A DNA stretch of 6,747 nt from Bacillota bacterium (GCA_017438085.1 JAFRWH010000059.1:1-6747), one strand, 5' to 3'. Shown: positions 1 to 6,483, counted from the stretch's first letter. Notes: generated from the sequence alone by a model not told the origin. Numbers and translations are program-made.

Positions 1-164
1 ATATTATCCTCTCTTGGGCTGCTTACAGCGGGTAGCTCAATAGCATCCACCAGCACATTGTCCAGCATTTCCGCTATGGCAGTCTTTTCCCTGAACAGCA
101 GATTCCTGCCCTTTTCCTTTGCAAGCTTTGCAAGGCTGTAATCTCCGATGTAAAGTTTTTTCAT
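1..164 (-). CDS. DRE-TIM metallolyase-like protein (isopropylmalate/homocitrate synthase-like), N-terminal part
   Basis: Only the first 54 residues are in the window; the gene continues past position 1. The start is ATG at 164-162, with GAGAGG at 176-171 six bases upstream. The N-terminus resembles the first barrel strands of the HMG-CoA lyase-like family: D8 in strand 1 (IGDYSL, residues 6-11) is at the usual metal-binding aspartate, and VDAIELP (39-45) followed by SSP (48-50) matches the VDVIEAG...SP pattern of 2-isopropylmalate synthases, with E43 at the conserved glutamate. Oddly, the catalytic Arg of the family motif (DTTLRDG) is absent: A12 stands there. It is therefore a divergent member rather than a standard LeuA. 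The T-box leader directly upstream, probably leucine-responsive, supports a role in branched-chain amino-acid synthesis. Family is fairly secure; the precise reaction is not. Confidence 0.7.
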   Translation of the reverse strand, partial: MKKLYIGDYSLAKLAKEKGRNLLFREKTAIAEMLDNVLVDAIELPAVSSPREDN

Positions 165-176
165 GTCCGACCTCTC

Positions 177-218
177 AAAAATTAAAAACCCGTAGAAACC
201 AAAATCAGTTTCTACGGG
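177..218 (-). terminator. Regulated terminator of the T-box leader
   Basis: A perfect 11-bp hairpin with arms 218-208 and 199-189 and an 8-base loop is followed by TTTTTAAT and a second T run. Its 5' arm shares CCCGTA with the antiterminator, so it forms when tRNA is charged. It ends one base before the GAGAGG ribosome binding site of the downstream gene. Confidence 0.92.
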
Positions 219-451
219 ATGATTTACAAATAAACCACGGTACCACCCGTATTGCCCCAAAAGGGACCGCCTCTGCGCCGTTCCATCAAACGGCTGATCT
301 GTAACGGGATCTCCCGTAGCCTCTTACTGCTGTTTCAGAAGCTCTGCTCCGGTACGAGACTGCTTCTCTGGTTCCGTACTGCCTTTCACCATCCGGCAGC
401 TCTCTGTAACGGTATATCCAAAGCGCATAATACCTTCATTGCATTTGCGTT
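177..451 (-). ncRNA. T-box leader riboswitch, probably tRNA-Leu specific
   Basis: This untranslated leader precedes the metallolyase-like gene. On the minus strand it holds the T-box core GGGTGGTACCGTGG (about 248-235) and, in stem I, the AGAGAG bulge with the distal CTGCC/GGCAG helix (about 404-380). The antiterminator can be drawn fully: TACGGG (251-246) pairs with CCCGTA (218-213), the bulge TGGTACC lies at 245-239, and an 8-bp helix 238-231/226-219 closes a TTTG loop. CCCGTA is also the 5' arm of the terminator, so the two folds exclude each other. The bulge TGGT pairs with an ACCA tRNA end, meaning discriminator A, as in tRNA-Leu but not bacterial tRNA-Ser. CTC at 358-356, opposite the basal GGTA/TACC helix, is the best specifier codon; GTC (Val) one base earlier cannot be excluded. 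Uncharged tRNA should favour expression. Confidence 0.93.
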
Positions 452-457
452 TTCAGT

Positions 458-486
458 ATATTAAACCAAAACGGCGCTTTAGTCAA
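458..486 (-). promoter_or_regulatory. Promoter of the T-box transcript
   Basis: TTGACT (486-481) and TAATAT (463-458) are separated by 17 bases. Initiation would fall near 451, just before stem I of the T-box, giving a leader of about 287 nt. The promoter lies only 15 bases past the stop codon of the rubredoxin-fusion gene, and no terminator is visible between them, so some readthrough into the T-box is possible. Confidence 0.65.
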
Positions 487-501
487 GTAAAATCTTGCTG
501 T

Positions 502-1119
502 TTATTCGTATACGGGCTCAAAGTCCTCTGCAGGATGTCCGCAGATCGGGCAGAGATAATCCGCCGGCAGCACCGGACCTTCGTAAACATATCCGCAGAT
601 CTTACACTTCCATGCTTTTACAGGCTTTTCCGCTGCAGGAGCCTGGGGCTTTGGTTTGATGTTTGCGTGATAATAATTATATGTCAGTGAGGGCTCTCTG
701 CTGAGCACCGCTGCGTCCACCACCTCTCCTATAAACAGAGTGTGGCTTCCGAGGTCCTGCGAGCTGACCACATTGCAGCTTATATATGCGTTAGCCTCTG
801 TCTTAAGATAAGGCACCCAGCGGGAATCCATGCCCTTGTCCAGACCTTCGAACTTGTCAACATCTCTTCCGGACTGCATTCCAAAGCGCTCTATAGTTGC
901 ATAGCTTACGTTTTTGTCCAGTATCGAAAGAGTAAAAACGCCGCTCTGCTTTATAAGATCGCAGGTGTAATTGCTGTTGATGCAGGCAATGGCCAGCCTT
1001 GTGGGATTGCTTGCAACCTGTATGCAGGTATTGGTTATGCAGCCGTTCATCTTCTCCTCAAAGCGTGTGGCCAGCATAAAGACGCCATATTCCAGATTAT
1101 ATAATGCTTTATTATCCAT
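502..1119 (-). CDS. Flavin reductase-like/rubredoxin fusion protein (high-molecular-weight rubredoxin type)
   Basis: The 205-residue cytosolic redox protein has two parts. Residues 1 to about 153 form an FMN-binding split-barrel flavin reductase-like domain (YGVFMLATR near 11-19, then the NGCITNT and GVFTLSIL segments). A Pro/Lys/Ala linker (about 154-168) leads to a C-terminal rubredoxin domain with iron ligands C172/C175 and C190/C193 (CKICGY and CPICG). Only 14 residues separate the two CxxC knuckles, the compact form seen at the end of rubrerythrins, rather than the longer spacing of free rubredoxin. This is the architecture of Hrb from acetogens, where it passes electrons from NADH to a flavodiiron protein that reduces O2 or NO. 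No partner gene is in the window. The start is ATG with AGGAGG at 1130-1125, five bases upstream. Its own promoter and the upstream terminator suggest a single-gene transcript. Confidence 0.9.
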   Translation of the reverse strand: MDNKALYNLEYGVFMLATRFEEKMNGCITNTCIQVASNPTRLAIACINSNYTCDLIKQSGVFTLSILDKNVSYATIERFGMQSGRDVDKFEGLDKGMDSRWVPYLKTEANAYISCNVVSSQDLGSHTLFIGEVVDAAVLSREPSLTYNYYHANIKPKPQAPAAEKPVKAWKCKICGYVYEGPVLPADYLCPICGHPAEDFEPVYE

Positions 1120-1136
1120 AACTTCCTCCTCAGGTC

Positions 1137-1184
1137 AAAAAATCGAGACCGCCTGATGCAATTATACATCAGGCAGCCCCGATT
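1137..1184 (-). terminator. Terminator of the downstream M20 gene
   Basis: An 18-bp stem (1184-1167 with 1158-1141, including three G-U pairs) with an 8-base loop (1166-1159) is followed by TTTTTT. It starts 33 bases after the stop codon of the M20 gene at 1218. The hairpin is unusually long, and its loop holds the -10 box of the next gene. Confidence 0.92.
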
Positions 1185-1189
1185 ATCAA
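1161..1189 (-). promoter_or_regulatory. Promoter of the flavin reductase-rubredoxin gene, nested in a terminator
   Basis: TTGATA (1189-1184; five of six consensus bases) and a perfect TATAAT (1166-1161) are separated by exactly 17 bases. Predicted initiation near 1154 leaves a 35-nt leader that contains the AGGAGG site. The spacer is the 5' arm of the preceding terminator and the -10 box sits in its loop. Confidence 0.78.
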
Positions 1190-1217
1190 AACATGAGAGA
1201 AGATGTTTCAAAACTAT

Positions 1218-2429
1218 TTAGAATCCGCCGTTCAGATACTGATAGACCATGGCCACATGCATTCCGCAGCCTGTCTTCATGGCATCCTCGTCTATGTCGA
1301 ACTTTGGAGTGTGTACCCAGGAGCCGGTGCCCTTTTCGGGATTGGTTATGCCCAGATTGATGAAAACTCCGGGCCCGACTTCGTAGTAACGGCCAAAGCT
1401 CTCAGAGCCCATGCTTACGACCTGCGGCTGTATATGCTCCTCACCCAGAAGCTTTGCTGCCGCAGCTTTTGCGATATCAGCTGCTGCATAATCGTTTACA
1501 ACTGAATAGTAGCTGTGGGAATCACCGGCCAGATCTTCTATCTGGCAGCCGTAGACTATCGAAAGACCTTCAGCGATCTCGTGAGTGCGCTTGAGCCATA
1601 TGTTCTTCGAAGCCTCGGTATAATACCTTGCAGTGCCGTAGAACTCTACGGTCTCCGGTATTACATTTGCAGCATTACCTGCCTTGATATAGCATACGGA
1701 ATGGCTGAAATTGTCGTAGGGAGAGATATCTCTGGTCTTGATAAGATTGAACTGGTTGATCATGTCCGCCATGATGTCCACGGGATTGTTCACCAGATCC
1801 GTTCTTGAACCATGTCCGCCCTTACCGGTGATCCTGTACTTGATGGGGATGGACCCTGCGTGAGCGTTGCCTCCACCTATTCCCACATCTCCCGTATTAT
1901 AAGTGGCATTTACATGCATTCCGAAGCATATATCGTATTTTATATTGTTGTCCTTAAAGTACTGAACCATGTTGCCGATGGGAATGCTTGTCTCCTCGCC
2001 TCTTTCAAAGCACAGAAGCACATCGCCCTTAAGCTCGGCCTTATGTTCGTTCAGTATTTTCCCTGCGCCGAGGAGCATGGAAGTATGGCTGTCATGGCCG
2101 CAGGCATGCATAACTCCCGGGACCTTTGAAATGCAGCTGCGCTTCTGACTCAGGTTCATATCCGGTTCATCGATGGGAAGAGCGTCGATATCAGCCCTCA
2201 GCATGATAAGCTTTTTTCCGCCTTCAGCAGCCTGTCCACCTCTGATATAGGCGATGATGCCCCCATCCGGGACCTCTGTGATCTCGGTTATGCCAAAGCC
2301 CTTGAGCTTTTCAGTAATGTATTTCAGAGTATTGAACTCCACCTCTGAAAGCTCAGGATTTTCGTGCAGATATCTTCTCTGCTCTACCAGCATCGGGAAG
2401 ATATCTTCAACTGCTTTTCTGATATCCAT
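1218..2429 (-). CDS. M20-family metal-dependent amidohydrolase (M20D-like), paralog 1
   Basis: The 403-residue cytosolic hydrolase belongs to the group of IAA-amino acid, hippurate and aminobenzoyl-glutamate hydrolases, which cut an amide bond using two metal ions. Visible elements in order: RRYLHENPELS (18-28), LRADIDALP (77-85), HACGHD (108-113, ligands C110 and H112), FERGEE (141-146, base E145 and ligand E146), GMHV (170-173, H172), the GGHGS loop (204-208) in the lid domain, IPET (257-260), GSESFG (341-346) and VHTPKFDID (372-380, H373). All family metal ligands are present and the length is normal. FERGEE replaces the common FQPAEE, a change shared with the neighbouring paralog. Start ATG has AGGAGG at 2442-2437. 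There is no signal peptide. The substrate is not evident; an N-acyl amino acid or peptide-like amide is typical for the family. Confidence 0.9.
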   Translation of the reverse strand: MDIRKAVEDIFPMLVEQRRYLHENPELSEVEFNTLKYITEKLKGFGITEITEVPDGGIIAYIRGGQAAEGGKKLIMLRADIDALPIDEPDMNLSQKRSCISKVPGVMHACGHDSHTSMLLGAGKILNEHKAELKGDVLLCFERGEETSIPIGNMVQYFKDNNIKYDICFGMHVNATYNTGDVGIGGGNAHAGSIPIKYRITGKGGHGSRTDLVNNPVDIMADMINQFNLIKTRDISPYDNFSHSVCYIKAGNAANVIPETVEFYGTARYYTEASKNIWLKRTHEIAEGLSIVYGCQIEDLAGDSHSYYSVVNDYAAADIAKAAAAKLLGEEHIQPQVVSMGSESFGRYYEVGPGVFINLGITNPEKGTGSWVHTPKFDIDEDAMKTGCGMHVAMVYQYLNGGF

Positions 2430-2481
2430 AGTTTTCCCTCCTTAAAGCAATGAAAAACGGATCCGATAACATATTGAAAAT

Positions 2482-2511
2482 ATTATACAAAAAATGGCTC
2501 ATTGCCGTTAA
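2482..2511 (-). promoter_or_regulatory. Promoter of M20 paralog 1, overlapping a terminator
   Basis: TTAACG (2511-2506; four of six consensus bases) and a perfect TATAAT (2487-2482) are 18 bases apart. The -35 lies in the loop of the terminator hairpin of the preceding gene and the spacer contains its 3' arm and T run. Initiation near 2475 gives a leader of about 46 nt. Confidence 0.6.
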
Positions 2512-2522
2512 AACAATGAGCC
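2489..2522 (-). terminator. Terminator of M20 paralog 2
   Basis: A perfect 9-bp stem (GGCTCATTG at 2522-2514 with CAATGAGCC at 2504-2496) and a 9-base loop are followed by A and six Ts. It starts 11 bases past the stop codon of the M20 gene at 2534 and separates the two paralogs into different transcripts. Confidence 0.9.
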
Positions 2523-2533
2523 GAAATTTTTAA

Positions 2534-3736
2534 TTAATTATTCAGGAATTCAAATGCCATCGCAACGTGCATTCCGCAGCCGACCTTAAGAGCTTCTTCG
2601 TCGATGTCGAAGAAGGGATCGTGGATCCATGCGCCGGAACCGACTTCGGGATTTGCAACGCCAAGGTTGCCGTAGCAGCCAGGAGCGATCTCCATGTAGC
2701 GTCCGAAGCTTTCGGAGCCCATGGTGACTGCCTGAGGCAGCAGATTCTCTTCGCCGATGAGCTTGGCAGCAGCTCTTCTGGCGCAGAGCGCGGCAGCTTC
2801 ATCGTTCAGCAGAGGATTGCCGGGAACTCTGGTAACACGGTTTTCGATAGTGCAGCCATAGAGCTTCTCGAGAGCCTGTCTGATCTCTTCTATCCTGTCC
2901 ATGAACTTCTGCTTGGCTTCGTGGTTAAAGAATCTTGCAGTGCCTTCGAATTCAGCAGTATCGGGGATGATGTTGCCCTTTGTTCCGGAAGCCACTTTGC
3001 AGATGGCTACGGTAAAGTTATCGAAGGGGTTGATGGTCTTGAGTCTGATAAGGTTGATCTGATTGATGAATTCGACCATAATGTCAACTGCATTGTTTGC
3101 CAGGTCAGGTCTTGAGCCGTGGCCGCCCTTGGATGTGATCTTGTAGCTGATGCCAATGCCTGCAGCGTCAGCATTTCCGGGGCTTACGCCGAAGGTTCCT
3201 GCCTTATAGCCAGGCTCCACATGCATACCGAAGCAGCAGTCATACTTAACATTGTTGGCAAAGAAATACTTCATGATATCATTGATATTTCCGCCGCCTT
3301 CTTCTCCTCTCTCAAAGCATACAAGAACATCGCCGCATAGCTCGTCCTTGTGCTCGAGAAGCAGCTTTGCCGCGCCAAGCAGCATGGAGGTGTGGCCATC
3401 ATGACCGCAGGCATGCATTACTCCGGGGTTCTCGGATCTGCATACTCTGGGCTTGGAAAGATTCATCTCAGGCTCGAGCACGGGAAGAGCATCTATGTCT
3501 GCTCTGAGCAGTATGGTCTTCTTGCCTTCCTTAGGAGCCTTTCCGCCTCTTACATAAGCGATCACGCCGCCATCGGGGATCTCAGTGATCTCTTCAAAAC
3601 CAAAAGCCTTCAGTCTCTCCTGAATGTAGGCAACGGTATTCGTTTCCTGTCTGGAGAGCTCGGGATGAGTGTGGAGATATCTGCGCTGTTCCACAAGTAC
3701 CGAGAATAACGCTTCGACTTCCTTTTTGATTTCCAT
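2534..3736 (-). CDS. M20-family metal-dependent amidohydrolase (M20D-like), paralog 2
   Basis: The 400-residue hydrolase is a close relative of the gene at 1218-2429. The two align without gaps for about the first 300 residues, and by eye more than half of the residues match. Metal ligands sit at the same positions: C110 and H112 in HACGHD, E145/E146 in FERGEE, H172 in GMHV, and H372 near the C-terminus; GGHGS (204-208), GNIIPDT (254-260) and GSESFG (340-345) are also present. The main differences lie just after FERGEE, where this copy has a Gly-rich stretch (147-149), and around residues 299-311, which may bear on substrate choice. Start ATG has AAGGAG at 3748-3743. It follows the glycerate kinase stop by 46 bp with no terminator, so the two are probably co-transcribed. 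Substrate unknown. Confidence 0.9.
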   Translation of the reverse strand: MEIKKEVEALFSVLVEQRRYLHTHPELSRQETNTVAYIQERLKAFGFEEITEIPDGGVIAYVRGGKAPKEGKKTILLRADIDALPVLEPEMNLSKPRVCRSENPGVMHACGHDGHTSMLLGAAKLLLEHKDELCGDVLVCFERGEEGGGNINDIMKYFFANNVKYDCCFGMHVEPGYKAGTFGVSPGNADAAGIGISYKITSKGGHGSRPDLANNAVDIMVEFINQINLIRLKTINPFDNFTVAICKVASGTKGNIIPDTAEFEGTARFFNHEAKQKFMDRIEEIRQALEKLYGCTIENRVTRVPGNPLLNDEAAALCARRAAAKLIGEENLLPQAVTMGSESFGRYMEIAPGCYGNLGVANPEVGSGAWIHDPFFDIDEEALKVGCGMHVAMAFEFLNN

Positions 3737-3782
3737 AGTTTACTCCTTAATTAATTATGTTAATAACTTTGTGTAATATTGT

Positions 3783-4898
3783 TTACAGGCTTGTTATATA
3801 TTTTGCTGCAGCTGATGCAGCCATGCGCAGGTATTTTTCGGGATCTGCTATGCTGTCTTCAGGTTTTTTTGCATAATCACAGGCAGCAAAAACCCTCACC
3901 TCGGATGATACAGTATCGTCGCTGCATCTGTTGATGCCGCAGATCACCACGACCGGCTTATTTCCCGCATACTTTCTGATACCGGAAAAGACCTTGCCCT
4001 GCAGGCTCTGGAAATCGAAAGCGCCCTCGCCGGTGATTATCAGATCCGCTCTCTCAGCTTCTTCCTCAAATCCGAAAAGCCTTAAGATCTCCTCGCTGCC
4101 CTTTTTAAGCTCAGCGCCGAGAAAAGCTATACATCCGGCACCCAGTCCGCCTGCTGCGCCTGCTCCCGGATAATTTCCGAAATCGCAGAAGCCCATTTCC
4201 ATAAGCAGATCGTTCAGATGACTCAGACCTTCATCGAGTATTGCCTGCTGCTCGGGATCCGCGCCCTTCTGGGGACCATAGACATATGCAGCGCCGTCAG
4301 GCCCGAAAAGAGGGTTCTCAACGTCGCACATGACTGTAAAATGTGATTCTGCAATTCTGCTGTCTAAGCATGACAGATCTATCCGGATAATGTCCGAAAG
4401 AGTCTGTCCGCAGGGCATAAGCTTCATTTCATCCGGGCTGAGGAATTCCGCGCCAAGAGCGGCTGCCATTCCGCAGCCTCCATCTGTCGTAGCGCTTCCG
4501 CCCACGCACAATATGAAGTTCCTGGCGCCTTTATCAAGGGCCGCCTTTATCAGCTGTCCAAGTCCGTAGGTGCTTGAACTCATGGGATGCAGTTCCTTCT
4601 GCCTGGTGATGCCGCTGCTTTCAGCCATCTCGATAATGGCTGTTCCATCAGCTGCGATACCATAACTGGCATCGATATTATCACCACCGGGACCGATCAC
4701 GGATTCGGTAAATAATTCACCTCCGGTCACGGACATTATGGCTTTAAGACTGCCCTCCCCGCCGTCAGCTATAGGCATCCTGAGTATTTCAAGCCGGGGA
4801 TCTGCGGCAAGCAGCTCCTCTGATATTATATCTGAAACTCTTTCAGCGCTTATGGTGCCCTTGAAGCTGTCCGGCGCAACAATAAGTTTTCTGATCAC
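3783..4898 (-). CDS. Glycerate kinase, type II (GarK/GlxK family)
   Basis: The 371-residue cytosolic kinase phosphorylates D-glycerate with ATP, giving 2-phosphoglycerate in this family, and feeds lower glycolysis. Family blocks run the whole length: APDSFKG (8-14), ADGGEG (44-49), GGSATTDGG (133-141), CDVENPLFG (191-199), GPQKGA (208-213), PGAGAAGGLGAG (244-255) and TGEGAFD (289-295). The length is normal and no block is missing. The start is GTG (4898-4896): an in-frame TAA lies 24 bases upstream, and no other common start codon precedes the essential APDSFKG block. No AGGAGG-like site precedes it, unlike every other gene here. In enterobacteria such kinases serve glucarate/galactarate and allantoin breakdown, where the glycerate comes from tartronate semialdehyde; no such upstream enzymes are in this window. 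Function is secure; the pathway is not. Confidence 0.95.
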   Translation of the reverse strand: MIRKLIVAPDSFKGTISAERVSDIISEELLAADPRLEILRMPIADGGEGSLKAIMSVTGGELFTESVIGPGGDNIDASYGIAADGTAIIEMAESSGITRQKELHPMSSSTYGLGQLIKAALDKGARNFILCVGGSATTDGGCGMAAALGAEFLSPDEMKLMPCGQTLSDIIRIDLSCLDSRIAESHFTVMCDVENPLFGPDGAAYVYGPQKGADPEQQAILDEGLSHLNDLLMEMGFCDFGNYPGAGAAGGLGAGCIAFLGAELKKGSEEILRLFGFEEEAERADLIITGEGAFDFQSLQGKVFSGIRKYAGNKPVVVICGINRCSDDTVSSEVRVFAACDYAKKPEDSIADPEKYLRMAASAAAKYITSL

Positions 4899-4908
4899 GG
4901 TATTACTA

Positions 4909-4937
4909 AATATAAAAAATTACCAGCTTTAAACCAA
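4909..4937 (-). promoter_or_regulatory. Possible start-proximal promoter of glycerate kinase
   Basis: TTGGTT (4937-4932) and TATATT (4914-4909) are 17 bases apart. Initiation would fall near 4902, leaving about four bases before the GTG, a nearly leaderless mRNA. That would fit the missing ribosome binding site, but the AT-rich background makes a chance match possible. Confidence 0.35.
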
Positions 4938-4944
4938 TGTGAAA

Positions 4945-4953
4945 ATTATATCA
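4945..4953 (-). promoter_or_regulatory. Extended -10 promoter of glycerate kinase
   Basis: TGATATAAT (4953-4945) is a perfect extended -10 element (TGnTATAAT). It has no good -35: the 17-base-upstream position falls in the T run of the preceding terminator. Initiation near 4938 would give a 40-nt leader. Confidence 0.55.
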
Positions 4954-4967
4954 TACTCTCTGCTTTT

Positions 4968-4996
4968 AAAAAAGGGGCACGGCAGTGCCATGCCCC
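4968..4996 (-). terminator. Terminator of the YfcC-family carrier gene
   Basis: A 10-bp GC-rich stem with one G-U pair and a 3-base loop (4996-4974) is followed by six Ts (4973-4968). It begins 18 bases after the carrier's stop codon. It should keep most carrier transcripts from entering the glycerate kinase gene. Confidence 0.93.
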
Positions 4997-5014
4997 AGGT
5001 TATTTATTTGATTC

Positions 5015-6442
5015 TTAAATAATTCCCATACCAGTCCAGCCTACCATCGCAAGTATGAACAGTATCAAGCATGCGACAACAGTCCAGTAGAGGAACAGAG
5101 GTCCGATGAACTTAAGCCATTCGTCGTAGGAAACCTTGGCGATAGAGAGTGCACCAACGGTAACGCCTACTGTCGGCCACAGCAGGTTGGAGAGACCGTC
5201 GCCCAGCTGGAAGGCTTCTACTACTACCTGTCTCTCAAGACCAAGCAGGTCGCCGATAGGTGTCATCAGAGGCATTACTATAGCAGCCTGGCCGGATCCG
5301 GAGGGGATCAGGAAGTTGAACAGTGTATTGAAGAGGTAGATGAAGATAGCAGAGATGCCCTTTGCCATTCCTGCCAGAGGCATGGTCACATAGTAGATGA
5401 TGGTGGCAAGGATCTGGCCGCCTTCGAGGATGAGGCTGATAGAACTTGCAAGACCAATCAGTATGGAGATGAATGCTACAGTGCCGCAGCCCTTGATGAA
5501 GGCATCGCCGAATTCTCTGAGGCTCTTTCTGTACATGATGCAGGAAATGAAGATATTTACTACAGTCATTACAGCAAGTCTGTGAGCATTGCTCCAGCCA
5601 TGATTGATAGCCATGTAAGCGATGAAGATGAACTGGCAGAAGTAGAATACTACTGCAAGAACGTCCTTGATGTTGAATTCCACAACATAGTCGTCGCTGA
5701 GCTCAGTGCTCTGGCTCGCATCCCACCACTGATCCTTAGGACGGCTCATATAGCTCTTGGACGGATCTGCAAGGATCTTGTTGGCATATCTCATAGTATA
5801 GATGATACCGATTATGGTCATAATCAGCCAGATGATCATACGCATGTTGAAGCCGGAGTAAAGCGTTACGTCCGAGATCATCTGCGCGGTAACATTGATC
5901 TTGTTGGGACCTGTTGCAAAGCCGATGTAGGAAGCGCCGTAGAATGCCATTACAGCGATGATTGGGTCGAGTCCCAATCTCATGGCGAATACAATGCCTA
6001 CGATGGTGAATGCTGCGAAGGAGTCGTTAGCTGCGAATGCGCCCAGCAGGGACATGAACAGGATAACGATGGGAAGCATAACCTTTACGCCCTTATCCTT
6101 CAGCTTGCCGATGGCCATCTTGATAACTCTGTCGATGGCGCCGTTGGCGATGTAAGCAGCGGTAAGACCGCCGGCGAACAGTACGTTCAGAGAAGTGGCA
6201 GCGCTCTTAACAAGACCGGGCTGGATCTGCATAAGCGCATCCCAAAGGTTTACAGGGGTCTTCTCGACCCAGTGGAATGTTCCCGCGATAACACGGCCCT
6301 TCTCATCGAGATCAAACTGGCCTGCCGGAATAATGTAGGTCAGGATCGATGCGAAGACGAGCAGGCACATGATCAGCGTGAACAGGTGCGGCGCCTTGAA
6401 CTTTTTCTTTTCCAAAGTAGGCGCATTGTCCTTTTTACTCAT
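5015..6442 (-). CDS. YfcC/DcuC-family membrane carrier
   Basis: The 475-residue integral membrane protein has a basic cytosolic N-terminus (1-17) and about 11-13 hydrophobic segments. The first is about 20-40, ending in the TYIIPAGQFD motif (35-44) typical of YfcC proteins. The other family signatures are YIGFATGPN (172-180), SGFNMR (196-201), IPSGSGQAA (379-387) and FQLGDGLSN (411-419); the paired Ser/Gly-rich hairpins are the substrate and cation site in this ion-transporter superfamily. A soluble loop (about 221-258) splits the two halves. YfcC relatives carry small anionic or amino-acid-like solutes, and such genes often neighbour M20 hydrolases, as they do here. Start ATG has AAGGGAG at 6455-6449. 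It has its own promoter and a strong terminator, so it is probably a single-gene transcript. The substrate is unknown. Confidence 0.88.
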   Translation of the reverse strand: MSKKDNAPTLEKKKFKAPHLFTLIMCLLVFASILTYIIPAGQFDLDEKGRVIAGTFHWVEKTPVNLWDALMQIQPGLVKSAATSLNVLFAGGLTAAYIANGAIDRVIKMAIGKLKDKGVKVMLPIVILFMSLLGAFAANDSFAAFTIVGIVFAMRLGLDPIIAVMAFYGASYIGFATGPNKINVTAQMISDVTLYSGFNMRMIIWLIMTIIGIIYTMRYANKILADPSKSYMSRPKDQWWDASQSTELSDDYVVEFNIKDVLAVVFYFCQFIFIAYMAINHGWSNAHRLAVMTVVNIFISCIMYRKSLREFGDAFIKGCGTVAFISILIGLASSISLILEGGQILATIIYYVTMPLAGMAKGISAIFIYLFNTLFNFLIPSGSGQAAIVMPLMTPIGDLLGLERQVVVEAFQLGDGLSNLLWPTVGVTVGALSIAKVSYDEWLKFIGPLFLYWTVVACLILFILAMVGWTGMGII

Positions 6443-6483
6443 GATGAACTCCCTTCAAGTAAAATAAAAAAGCAGAGCGAAAT

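Noticed and set aside
277..317. Extra hairpins between stem I and the antiterminator (277-294 and 304-317), considered as separate terminators
   Set aside because: Neither is followed by a T run on either strand; they fit the linker stems of the T-box leader.
119..690. Small plus-strand open frames across the T-box region
   Set aside because: The region is explained by the minus-strand T-box leader, its promoter and flanking genes; the frames are Arg/Cys-rich and overlap structured RNA.
2567..3115. 182-residue open frame on the plus strand opposite M20 paralog 2
   Set aside because: Antisense shadow of a fully motif-supported gene; no ribosome binding site or family resemblance.
1218..3736. 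Recent duplication or gene conversion between the M20 copies
   Set aside because: Equivalent DNA stretches differ at many silent positions throughout and no long identical run was seen.
3737..3782. Possible separate promoter for M20 paralog 2 in the 46-bp gap
   Set aside because: Only AT-rich sequence with weak hexamers (TTACAC upstream of TAATTA); no terminator precedes it, so co-transcription with glycerate kinase is simpler.
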